DNA of 64,000 nucleotides from CAZKEW01 sp964580435 (lineage in GTDB: Bacteria > Acidobacteriota > Aminicenantia > Aminicenantales > UBA8522), in contig CAZOKP010000003.1 in the NCBI GenBank assembly GCA_964580435.1, forward strand, positions 23,287 through 87,286, read 5' to 3'. Position numbers and translations under genes: made by a program. The notes beneath the pieces are model-generated. The model ran no database searches. It saw only the letters and a program-made list of their open reading frames with translations, and had not been told where the DNA came from. Below are positions 25,062-33,506 of this stretch, piece by piece. Position 1 is the first letter of the stretch. Every line of letters begins with the position of its first letter.

Positions 25062-27383
25062 ATGTTCAAAAGACCATACCTCTTAGGTCTTCTGGCTGTC
25101 CTTTTGATTTCTTCATTCCTGCTGGCGAATTCAGGCAGCCACAAATTCAAAGCTCAATCCAAGGAAGACAAAAATCGAAGGCTCTGGGCCACCTCGGCCC
25201 ACGCCGCCAAGGATGACGAGCCTTTCGTCCATTGGAATGACACAGGCTCGATCCCCAAAGAGTGCGCCAAATGCCACAGCACGCCCGGCTTCCGTGATTA
25301 TCTCGGCGTCGACGGCACGGCCGTGGATGTGGTAGAAAATAGCGTTCCTGTGGGCACAACGGTCGAGTGCGCCGCCTGCCATTCCGACCCTGACAACGGG
25401 GTCGTCCATGACCGCACCTATGCCATCTTTCCTTCGGGCGTGAAGGTCGAAGGACTCGGCCCGGAAGCGATGTGCATGGAATGTCACCAGGGAAGGGCTT
25501 CGACGAAATCCATCAACAGTTCAATCGCCGGCTCCGGCGTGACTTCAGATGACGACCCCAGCTCCAAGCTGAAGTTTATCAACGTCCACTACTTTGCCGC
25601 TGCCGCCACTCAGCTCGGGACAGTCGTCCAGGGAGGATATCAGTACGCTGGAAAATCGTACGACGCCCGGTTCGCCCATATCCCCGGATACAACGCCTGC
25701 CAGGTCTGTCATAATCCTCACTCTCTCGAAGTCGACCTAGAAGCCTGCAATACCTGCCATACCGGCGTCAAGGACCCGAAAGACATCCGCTTTTACGGAT
25801 CTTTGGTCGACTACGACGGCGACGGGAATATCACCGAAGGCATCTACTACGAGATCGAGACAATCAGGGAGAACCTGTACAACAGCATGCGGGCTTACGC
25901 CAGGGATGTCGTTGGGAAACCGATCGCCTATGATGGAAATAGCTATCCCTATTTCTTCAATGATAAGAACGACAACGGAGTTGTTGATTCCGACGAAGCG
26001 GACCCCAGCAACGGATACAGCTCCTTTACCGCCCGACTTCTCAAGGCCGCCTACAATCTCCAAGTGTCCGTAAAAGATCCTTGCCAATATGTCCACAACG
26101 GAAAATACATCATCGAGCTCTTGTATGATTCGATCGAGGACCTCAATTCTTCCCGTGGCGCCGGAACAGCCAAGACCGCGGTTTCGAAACCCCGTCTTAC
26201 AAGGCCTTTGCAGGCCGACCGCAGGATCAAAGCCGGCGGCCAAGATCGAATCTCTCTCTTGAGGAATGATGATATCCTCACCGGGAACCAGGTGGAGTCG
26301 TTCGGGGATGACTATTTGCAATATGCGCCTGCCCCCGGCCACGGCCTTGTCCGGACTGACGAAGGCCATTTCGACGGTTCTGCCGAAGCCTGGAGACACT
26401 GGGATGAAGAGGGAGAGGTTCCGTCAAGCTGCGCCAAATGCCATAGCGCCGAAGGTCTCCCCTACTTGCTCGAGAACGGCAAGATCGACAAGGCCATGGA
26501 TATTTCTAACGGCCTGCTCTGCATGACCTGCCACATCGTGCCACCCCAGACAAGGCCAGTCGGTCCGGTGAAATTTCCCTCCGGAGTGAGCGTGGACCTG
26601 GGCGACAGCTCCAACCTGTGTCTCAACTGCCATCAGGGAAGAGCTTCAAAATTCTCGGTTGACAAGAGCATCGCCGGCGGCCCGGGGCCATACGGCTTTA
26701 CCAACATCCATTATTATGCAGCGGCGGCTTCCTTCTTCGGCTCCGAAGTCCATGGCGGATACGAATTCAGCGGCAAAACTTATGCCGGGCGCAATATCTA
26801 CACCAACCACAGCGGACTTTTCACCGATTGTATCGAGTGTCATATGGGGACCAAGAGCTTCAACAGGAAGCACGACGACTCTGACGCCTTGTTCCACAAC
26901 GTCCAGACGCCCAACCCCGCCGATTGTGCGCCCTGTCATGGACAGGACATCGCCCAGCCCCATCCCGGTGCTGACCCCGGCCAGTTCGAGTTCGAGGGGA
27001 TTCGGCCGGCCCAGACTCCTGACTACGATGCCGACGGAAACAAGAACGAATCCCTGCAGGCTGAGATCAAAGGGCTCGAAAATGCGCTCTACGCCCAGAT
27101 TCAGACGTATGGCTCGAATATCGGCGCACCGATTGTCTACAACGAAACAAGCTATCCTTATTTCTTCAAAGATACGAACGGGAACGGCATTGTGGACCCT
27201 GATGAGCTGGATCCCGGCAACGGGTACGAATTCAATGCGCCCATGCTTAAGGCCGCGTATAATTTTCAGATGAGCAAGAAAGAGCCGTGCGGCTATATCC
27301 ACAATCCCCGTTATATCGCTGAATTGCTCGCCGATTCTATCGGAAGTCTTGGCGGAAATATGAAAAAGTACACTTGGCGGTAA
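25062..27383 (+). CDS. Large decaheme cytochrome with internal duplication (putative outer-surface partner)
   Basis: A 773-residue protein with a signal peptide but no lipobox cysteine (LLANSGS). Ten CxxCH sites fall into two sets of five that match in order and surroundings: CAKCHS, a second site, C(M/L)(E/N)CHQGRAS, then two more. Each half contains an NVHYFAAAA/NIHYYAAAA stretch and ends with a segment like YPYFFNDKNDNGVVDSDE. The two halves span about 45-385 and 430-773. Four EF-hand-like loops (YDGDGN, DKNDNG, YDADGN, DTNGNG) suggest calcium binding. It shares no obvious similarity with MtrC. By position after MtrA- and MtrB-like genes it is the likely extracellular terminal of the conduit. 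Confidence 0.85.
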   Translation: MFKRPYLLGLLAVLLISSFLLANSGSHKFKAQSKEDKNRRLWATSAHAAKDDEPFVHWNDTGSIPKECAKCHSTPGFRDYLGVDGTAVDVVENSVPVGTTVECAACHSDPDNGVVHDRTYAIFPSGVKVEGLGPEAMCMECHQGRASTKSINSSIAGSGVTSDDDPSSKLKFINVHYFAAAATQLGTVVQGGYQYAGKSYDARFAHIPGYNACQVCHNPHSLEVDLEACNTCHTGVKDPKDIRFYGSLVDYDGDGNITEGIYYEIETIRENLYNSMRAYARDVVGKPIAYDGNSYPYFFNDKNDNGVVDSDEADPSNGYSSFTARLLKAAYNLQVSVKDPCQYVHNGKYIIELLYDSIEDLNSSRGAGTAKTAVSKPRLTRPLQADRRIKAGGQDRISLLRNDDILTGNQVESFGDDYLQYAPAPGHGLVRTDEGHFDGSAEAWRHWDEEGEVPSSCAKCHSAEGLPYLLENGKIDKAMDISNGLLCMTCHIVPPQTRPVGPVKFPSGVSVDLGDSSNLCLNCHQGRASKFSVDKSIAGGPGPYGFTNIHYYAAAASFFGSEVHGGYEFSGKTYAGRNIYTNHSGLFTDCIECHMGTKSFNRKHDDSDALFHNVQTPNPADCAPCHGQDIAQPHPGADPGQFEFEGIRPAQTPDYDADGNKNESLQAEIKGLENALYAQIQTYGSNIGAPIVYNETSYPYFFKDTNGNGIVDPDELDPGNGYEFNAPMLKAAYNFQMSKKEPCGYIHNPRYIAELLADSIGSLGGNMKKYTWR

Positions 27384-27399
27384 GAGAGAAGACCTTCAA

Positions 27400-27429
27400 G
27401 GCGGCATCAAAAAATGCCGCCGTTTTTTT
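27400..27429 (+). terminator. Rho-independent terminator after the conduit genes
   Basis: The stem GGCGGCAT (27400-27407) pairs with ATGCCGCC (27414-27421). It has a 6-nt loop and is followed by G and seven T. It ends the mtrA-mtrB-decaheme transcript. Confidence 0.9.
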
Positions 27430-27438
27430 ACCATTTTT

Positions 27439-27467
27439 TTGACTTTTTGAAGGGGCAATGTTATAGA
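27439..27467 (+). promoter_or_regulatory. Promoter of the HAO-like gene
   Basis: TTGACT (27439-27444), 17 bp, TATAGA (27462-27467), directly after the terminator. A half match to the operator (TTATAGAA) covers the -10 box, but the second arm is absent. Confidence 0.6.
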
Positions 27468-27520
27468 ATAATCCGCCAAATCTCTGGGAGAGGGCTTCAA
27501 CATAAGCAGGAAGGTTTATC

Positions 27521-28756
27521 ATGAAGAAAGGATTTTTCCTGATCGCCTTGCTCAGCTTGCTTTTGCCTCCGGCTCTCCGCGGCCAGGAGTGCCTGGAATG
27601 TCATAAAAAGACTACGCCCAACATCGTCGGCGACTGGCTGGAAAGCAAGCACAGCAAAAATGACGTAACCTGTTCTATTTGCCACGGGGAAGAACACAAG
27701 ACTGCTGCGGATTTTGCCAAAGCCAGGATCCCCACACCTGAAACGTGCGCTGCCTGTCACGAAGAACAGGTAAGCCAGTTCAAACGGGGCAAACACGCCT
27801 TGGCGTGGGCCGCCATGAAAGCCATGCCTACAGCCCATGCTCAGCCCGTCGCGATGATGGAGGGGATGAAGGGATGCGGCGGATGCCATAAGATCGGACT
27901 GAAAACCGAAGCGGAAATAGAAGAGCTCGATAAAGCCGGCGCTGGATTCGGTCGAGCCTCATGCGATGCCTGCCACACGCGGCATATTTTCTCCACCGCC
28001 GAAGCCCGGCAACCTCAAGCCTGCCAGACCTGTCACATGGGCTTCGATCATCCTCAATGGGAGATGTACTCCGCTTCCAAGCACGGCGTCCGCTTTCTCC
28101 TGAAACAAAACAAGACCCTCCCCGAGTCGGTTGCCGCGCCGACCTGCCAGACCTGCCATATGCAGGAGAAAAACCACGAAGTCCGGACCGCTTGGGGTTT
28201 TCTGGCCGTCCGGCTGCCCATGCCTGAGGACAAGCAATGGGCTGCAGATAGAGCAACCATCCTCCAGGCTCTCGGCGTTCTGGACCCTGCCGGTAACCCC
28301 ACAGCAAGGCTCGATGTCGTCAAGGCAGCGGACGTCGCCCGTCTTAGTCAGGAAGCCTGGCAGAAAGAACGGGACAAAATGATCGGCATCTGCAACCGTT
28401 GCCACAGCGTGAATTTTGCCAAAGCAGAGCTCGAAAAAGGCGACCAGATGATCAAAGAAGTGGACCATCTGATGGCGGAGGCCATCCTGACGGTCGCGTC
28501 TCTCTACAAAGACGGCGTTTTGCCGAAACCGGCGAACTACGCTTATCCGTTTCCCGATCTTCTGACCTTCCATGACGCGCCGACCGAAGTGGAGCAGAAG
28601 CTCTTCGTGATGTTTCTCGAACACCGGATGCGCGCCTTCCAGGGGACCTTCCACGCCAACCCGGACTATGCACTCTGGTACGGTTGGAGCGAAATGAGGC
28701 GGTCGCTCACAGAGATCCAGACTCTCGCTGCGGCTAAGCGCAAAAACCAAACGTGA
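27521..28756 (+). CDS. Octaheme hydroxylamine-oxidoreductase-like cytochrome
   Basis: A 411-residue protein with a signal peptide (cleavage near LRGQE) and eight CxxCH sites (CLECH, CSICH, CAACH, CGGCH, CDACH, two CQTCH, CNRCH). This number and spacing are those of HAO. The C-terminal part has HANPDYALWYGWSEMRRSL, the region in HAO that carries the cross-linking tyrosine and membrane-facing helix. Reductive HAO relatives in non-nitrifiers reduce nitrite or hydroxylamine. Whether this one has the catalytic tyrosine cross-link cannot be told. It has its own promoter and lies just before the cytochrome maturation genes. Confidence 0.82.
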   Translation: MKKGFFLIALLSLLLPPALRGQECLECHKKTTPNIVGDWLESKHSKNDVTCSICHGEEHKTAADFAKARIPTPETCAACHEEQVSQFKRGKHALAWAAMKAMPTAHAQPVAMMEGMKGCGGCHKIGLKTEAEIEELDKAGAGFGRASCDACHTRHIFSTAEARQPQACQTCHMGFDHPQWEMYSASKHGVRFLLKQNKTLPESVAAPTCQTCHMQEKNHEVRTAWGFLAVRLPMPEDKQWAADRATILQALGVLDPAGNPTARLDVVKAADVARLSQEAWQKERDKMIGICNRCHSVNFAKAELEKGDQMIKEVDHLMAEAILTVASLYKDGVLPKPANYAYPFPDLLTFHDAPTEVEQKLFVMFLEHRMRAFQGTFHANPDYALWYGWSEMRRSLTEIQTLAAAKRKNQT

Positions 28757-28825
28757 CCAAGACGGGACGGTGTTTAACCACCGCTAAAATTAGTGGCCAT
28801 TGAAAGGACGATGTAAGGATCAGGA

Positions 28826-30181
28826 ATGAAGGCCCTGCTCAATTTTTTCACCTCGGTCCGGGTGGCCATCACCCTGCTGATCATCCTCATCTGCGCCTCG
28901 ATCATAGGAACGCTCATACCTCAAGGGAGAAGCGCGCAGGAATACCTCGTCCGCTACGGCCAGCTCGGCACCCTGCTGGAGCGGCTCCAGCTCACCAGGC
29001 TTTATCATTCCTTCTGGTTTATTGCACTGCTCGCGCTATTTTCCCTGAACATCATCGTCTGCACGCTCGAAAGGCTCTTTCCCAAATTCCGGCGGACCTT
29101 CCGGCCGAAGTTGGAGACCGAACCCAAGAACATTCTCGCTTTGAAAATCAGGGATAAATTCAAAGTCGGCCTGACAGTTGCCGAAACCAGGGAGATGGTC
29201 AAGAAGGAACTCACCCGCCGCCGCTACCGGCTTAGGGAAGCTGAGACCGAAACCAAGCACTGCTTTACCGCCCGGAAGAGGGACCTGGGCTGGTTCGGGT
29301 CCGATATCGTCCACTTGGGCATCCTCGTGATCCTAGCCGGAGGAATCGCCAGCGGACTCGGTGGTTACCGCAAAGACCTCACCTTTAGTGAAGGCCAGAC
29401 TCTTTCCGTTCCCGGGGCGAATTTCTCTGTCCGACTGGACAAGTTCGTCACGGAATACTATCCTAACGGAAGTGTCAAGGACTGGAAAAGCCTCCTCACC
29501 GTGACTGAGGACGGAAAGCCCCTCTTCCAAAAAGCAGTCGAAGTCAATTATCCCCTAAATCATCAAGGCTACGTTTTTTATCAAAGCGGCTACGGTTGGG
29601 ATTGGGAGCATCCCTCGCTCGAAGTCTGGGTGAAGAAAAAGCAGAACCCGACCTATCTCAAAAAGGTCTGGCTGAAGGTCGGCGAGAAAACGGCCCTGGA
29701 AGGTGAATCCCTTGTGCTCAACGCGCTCCAGTTCATCCCTGATTTCGTCCTCGACGAAAAAAACCAGCCGGCCGCCCGCTCGTTGGAGCCAAACAATCCG
29801 GCGGCTTTCATCGAAGGCTGGGAGGGGCCCGAAAAGGTGTTCTCCGGCTGGATTTTCGCCAAGTTCCCCGATTTTTCACGCCTCCACTCGGGGGCCAAGG
29901 AACCGGATATTTCCCTCGAACTCAAGGACGTCCGGGCGCCCAATTACTCGGTCATCCACGTGGCCAAGGACCCGGGCGTATCGCTCATCTGGAGCGGCTG
30001 CGTCCTGCTGATGGCGGGGCTCGTCCTGGCCTTTTACTGGCCGACGAGAGAATTGAAGATTATTCTGGAGGACAGCCAGGGGAAGACAGGCGTCACAGCC
30101 GGCGGAATTTCTATTAAGAGCCGGGAGGTCTTTCAAACGGAATTTGAAAGCATCATCAACTCTCTAAGGAAACGCAAATGA
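28826..30181 (+). CDS. resB: ResB/Ccs1 cytochrome c biogenesis protein
   Basis: A 451-residue membrane protein. Three N-terminal membrane helices (about 12-30, 60-80, 155-175) start with FFTSVRVAITLLIILICASIIGTLIPQG, whose SVRxxxxLL and GTxIPQ parts are ResB signatures. A large periplasmic domain follows, with a final helix near 385-405. ResB with CcsA forms the system II heme lyase, which carries heme across the membrane and joins it to CxxCH sites. The last codons overlap the ccsA start (ATGA). Its place inside a cluster of eight multiheme genes is what such a cluster needs. Confidence 0.93.
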   Translation: MKALLNFFTSVRVAITLLIILICASIIGTLIPQGRSAQEYLVRYGQLGTLLERLQLTRLYHSFWFIALLALFSLNIIVCTLERLFPKFRRTFRPKLETEPKNILALKIRDKFKVGLTVAETREMVKKELTRRRYRLREAETETKHCFTARKRDLGWFGSDIVHLGILVILAGGIASGLGGYRKDLTFSEGQTLSVPGANFSVRLDKFVTEYYPNGSVKDWKSLLTVTEDGKPLFQKAVEVNYPLNHQGYVFYQSGYGWDWEHPSLEVWVKKKQNPTYLKKVWLKVGEKTALEGESLVLNALQFIPDFVLDEKNQPAARSLEPNNPAAFIEGWEGPEKVFSGWIFAKFPDFSRLHSGAKEPDISLELKDVRAPNYSVIHVAKDPGVSLIWSGCVLLMAGLVLAFYWPTRELKIILEDSQGKTGVTAGGISIKSREVFQTEFESIINSLRKRK

Positions 30182-30996
30182 CTGAATCCACTTTTTTCCT
30201 GCTTGCTTTCATCCTTTATGCTTTGGCCGCTGCCTTCTACTTTTCCTATCTTTTCTCCAAAAAGGAAAACCGGGCCACGATCGGTTTCGCCGTTGCCCTG
30301 GCGGGTCTGCTCATCCATACGCTGGCCTTAGTTTTTAGGACGGTCGAAAGCGGCCATGCGCCCTTCACCAACATGTACGAGTCCCTCTCCTTTCTGGCCT
30401 GGGCTTCTATCCTGGCCTTCATCATCATCGAGGCAAAATACAAGGTCAGGAGGCCGGGGGCTTACCTGCTGCTTATTGTGATCGCCCTCATGGCCCTGGC
30501 GTCTTCGCCGCTCATGCCGAAAGAAGCCACTCCTCTTGTTCCGGCGCTGCAGAGTTACTGGCTCTGGCTGCATGTTTCCGTTACGCTTATCGGCGAGGCC
30601 TTTTTTGCCATCGCCTTCATCACCAGCATCATGTACCTTGCGGCCGACGCCAAAGAACGAAAAGGGAAAGCAGCGAAATCGGGGCTCACCGCGGAGAGAC
30701 TTGACTCCATCAGCTACCGCACCATCGCGATCGGTTTTCCGCTCTTCACCTTGGGAGGGCTCGTCTTCGGCATGGTCTGGGCTTATAAGGCCTGGGGAAC
30801 CTACTGGAGCTGGGACCCCAAGGAGGTTTGGAGCCTGATCACCTGGTTCGTCTTTGCCCTGTATCTCCACACCCGGATCGTCATGGGCTGGAAGGGCCGG
30901 CGTTCGGCCGCCATCGCCATCATCGGATTTCTCGCTGCCCTCTTCACTTACTTTGGCGTGAATTACCTGCTGGCGGGGCTGCACAGTTATGCCTGA
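30178..30996 (+). CDS. ccsA: CcsA/CcsB-type cytochrome c assembly protein
   Basis: A 272-residue, eight-helix membrane protein. The tryptophan-rich heme-handling motif WGTYWSWDPKEVW is present, followed by the conserved ALYLHTR, and an earlier helix has HVSVTLIGEAFF with the conserved His. It is the heme transport and attachment partner of ResB. The gene overlaps resB by 4 bp. About 93 bp later the 18-heme gene begins, so maturation and substrate genes are probably transcribed together. Confidence 0.94.
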   Translation: MTESTFFLLAFILYALAAAFYFSYLFSKKENRATIGFAVALAGLLIHTLALVFRTVESGHAPFTNMYESLSFLAWASILAFIIIEAKYKVRRPGAYLLLIVIALMALASSPLMPKEATPLVPALQSYWLWLHVSVTLIGEAFFAIAFITSIMYLAADAKERKGKAAKSGLTAERLDSISYRTIAIGFPLFTLGGLVFGMVWAYKAWGTYWSWDPKEVWSLITWFVFALYLHTRIVMGWKGRRSAAIAIIGFLAALFTYFGVNYLLAGLHSYA

Positions 30997-31089
30997 GCGC
31001 AGCCGCGGCGGCAAATAGAAAGAAGACTGCAAATATTTCCGCAGAACAGACAGGCCGAACAGTCGGACCTTCGAGGAAAGCGATATAAG

Positions 31090-33102
31090 ATGAAGATGCG
31101 GATAACCAAGAAAAGGACCCTTATCTCCCTTGCCGTTCTTGGCTTTCTCCTGCTTCTTTTCATCGCCGCAGCCGAAATCACGTCCCAGTCCAGGTTCTGC
31201 TCCACCTGCCACTACATGAAACCCTTTTACCAGAGCTGGAAAACCTCCTCCCATGGCAACGTCCAGTGTAGTGTCTGTCATTATCCTCCCGGATTGAGGT
31301 CCTTCTTCAGGGCGAAGGTGGAAGGATTGATGCAGCTGGGCCGGTATTGGACCAAGCTCTACCTCAAGTCCAGACCCTGGGCGGAGATTCCGGATGAAAG
31401 CTGTCTGCGTCAGGGATGCCACGACACCAGGCTTCTCGAGGGCCGAGTGAAATTCAAGGAGGTCATCTTCGACCACAAGATCCACCTCGAGGACTTGAAA
31501 AGAGGAAAGAAACTTCGCTGCACGAGCTGCCACTCCCAGATCGTCCAGGGAGAGCATATTACTGTCACCGAGACTACGTGTTTTATCTGCCATTTTAAAA
31601 AGAGCGAACATTACCCCCAGATCGGCCAGTGCTCCCACTGTCACATCCAGCAAGATCTGGTCTCGAAACAAACCTCCCGGTTCAACCATACGGTCGTTTT
31701 CGAAAAAAAATTCAGCTGCGACAAATGTCACAGCCAGGTCGTCGTGGGCGACGGTGCCGTCCCCCGCGAGAACTGTTATAAATGTCATTTTGAGAAAGAG
31801 AGGCTGGATCAATATTCCGACACGGATTTAATCCATTCCACCCATATCACAGCCCATAAGATCGAGTGTAACCAATGCCATTTGCAGATTCAGCACAAAA
31901 TTGTCAAAGACATCGAGACCATCGCCGATTGCCGGACCTGCCACACGGGCTTCCATCAGGCCCAGAAGATTCTGTACACCGGCGAAGGCGGAAAAGGCAT
32001 TGCCCATGCTCTGCCCAATGTCATGCTGGAAAAAGGGCTGAGCTGCAAGGGCTGCCACATGTTCCACGAGGAGGCGGGCGGAAAGTTGGTCAAGAGCGAG
32101 ACCTCGATCTCGAAGGAGCAGGCCTGCGAATCCTGTCACGGAGCAGGATTCGCTCGAGTTCTCCGGTACTGGCAGGTCTCGACCGAGAAAAGGCTGAGCC
32201 AGATCAGGAGGATCTATCAAAGATCTTCCCAGGAAGTCGGGCTGAGCAAGAGCCCTAATCGGGAAAGGGCCAAGCCATTGCTTGACGATGCGGCCTTTAA
32301 CATCGACGTCGTCGAGAGAGGCAAAAGCGTCCATAATATGGCCTACTCACAAGAGCTTCTTCAGGCCGCCATTGCCTATATGGAGGAAGCCCTGCAGCTC
32401 GTCGGTTCTTCTTATAAGCCAGAAAAATTCCTGCCGGAAACAAAGGACATCCCCTCGCAATGCTCCCAGTGCCACGCCGGGATCGAAGAGATCAATGGCC
32501 GGGTCTTCGGGCTGTCCTTTCCCCACAAAACGCATGTCGTCGGCCAGAAAATGCAGTGTTCGACCTGCCATTCCAATGCGAAAAAACACGGTGAATTCAT
32601 CGGCTCCAAAAAACAGTGCGCCACTTGTCATCATCAGGATATCAAGAAAGACTGCGGAAGCTGCCATATCCTCCAAAAGACCCTCTATGTGGGAGGGACG
32701 TTAGATGGCTGGGAAGTCCCCAAGGATATGATGGCCGAGGCGAACGTCGGCTGTGCCGATTGCCACGCCCTGGACAAAGGTCAGATCCGCCCGGCCGACA
32801 GCTCCACGTGCATGAATTGCCATGAAGAGAGCTACACAAAGACGTTTGCGGAATGGCAGGATGCATATAAAAAGCAGCGGGATTCTCTCCTCACCAGCCT
32901 TGAAGTAAAGAGAAGGCTTAAGCTGCCCGAGGGAGACCGAGCCAAACTTGCCGAGGTCGAGCAGATGCTCAGAAAACTCGAGGACGACGGAAGCTCCTCC
33001 GTTCACAACTCCCAGTTCATCGAAGACCTGTTGACAAAACTTGAACTCCGGATAAAATCTATCCAGGAACAGCCGGCGCATGAAGAGACGGACATTCGTT
33101 AA
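31090..33102 (+). CDS. 18-heme NapC/NirT-type membrane-anchored cytochrome
   Basis: A 670-residue protein with one N-terminal membrane helix (about 11-28). The NapC/NirT start follows: FCSTCHYMKPFYQSWKTSSH, the second site CSVCHYPPG, and then CLRQGCH (a CX4CH site). In all there are 17 CxxCH and one CX4CH sites, ending with CMNCHEES near residue 580. A charged coiled-coil-like tail follows. NapC/NirT domains take electrons from menaquinol; the long chain of further hemes suggests a periplasm-crossing wire, functionally like ImcH/CymA with an extension. Its end overlaps the Rieske gene by 23 bp. Confidence 0.88.
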   Translation: MKMRITKKRTLISLAVLGFLLLLFIAAAEITSQSRFCSTCHYMKPFYQSWKTSSHGNVQCSVCHYPPGLRSFFRAKVEGLMQLGRYWTKLYLKSRPWAEIPDESCLRQGCHDTRLLEGRVKFKEVIFDHKIHLEDLKRGKKLRCTSCHSQIVQGEHITVTETTCFICHFKKSEHYPQIGQCSHCHIQQDLVSKQTSRFNHTVVFEKKFSCDKCHSQVVVGDGAVPRENCYKCHFEKERLDQYSDTDLIHSTHITAHKIECNQCHLQIQHKIVKDIETIADCRTCHTGFHQAQKILYTGEGGKGIAHALPNVMLEKGLSCKGCHMFHEEAGGKLVKSETSISKEQACESCHGAGFARVLRYWQVSTEKRLSQIRRIYQRSSQEVGLSKSPNRERAKPLLDDAAFNIDVVERGKSVHNMAYSQELLQAAIAYMEEALQLVGSSYKPEKFLPETKDIPSQCSQCHAGIEEINGRVFGLSFPHKTHVVGQKMQCSTCHSNAKKHGEFIGSKKQCATCHHQDIKKDCGSCHILQKTLYVGGTLDGWEVPKDMMAEANVGCADCHALDKGQIRPADSSTCMNCHEESYTKTFAEWQDAYKKQRDSLLTSLEVKRRLKLPEGDRAKLAEVEQMLRKLEDDGSSSVHNSQFIEDLLTKLELRIKSIQEQPAHEETDIR

Positions 33103-33505
33103 CTTCTTCTTGGGAGGCTCTCTCGTCGGGACTCTAAGCTCGCTTCTTTATCCCATCATCCGCTATCTCATCCCCCCGCGTCAGGCTGAGGCGGTGGCAA
33201 AGAAAATTGCCGCCGCCAAAGTAGGAGAGTTAGCTCCCAACTCCGCGAAGCTGTTCAAATTCGGGTCCTCTCCCGCCCTCTTGATTAATACCGCCGAGGG
33301 CCAGCTCCGGGCTTTTTCCGCCGTGTGCACTCACCTAACCTGCACGGTCAGCTATGAGAGCGACACCAGCACGCTTTATTGTCCCTGTCATAACGGCCGG
33401 TTCGACCTCGCCGGGAATGTCATATCCGGGCCGCCGCCCCGCCCATTAGAGACTTATGAAATCGAGGTGGTCAGCGGCGATATCCTTGTCTCTAAGAAAG
33501 CTTAG
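33080..33505 (+). CDS. Rieske [2Fe-2S] protein of a bc-type complex
   Basis: A 141-residue protein with a Tat-like or plain signal anchor (MKRRTFVNFFLGGSLVGTL). A Rieske fold follows with both ligand boxes: CTHLTC and CPCHNGRF. It passes electrons from quinol to a c-type cytochrome. The stop is 1 bp before the start of the cytochrome b gene. The helix near the N-terminus anchors it in the inner membrane. Confidence 0.93.
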   Translation: MKRRTFVNFFLGGSLVGTLSSLLYPIIRYLIPPRQAEAVAKKIAAAKVGELAPNSAKLFKFGSSPALLINTAEGQLRAFSAVCTHLTCTVSYESDTSTLYCPCHNGRFDLAGNVISGPPPRPLETYEIEVVSGDILVSKKA

Positions 33506-33506
33506 A

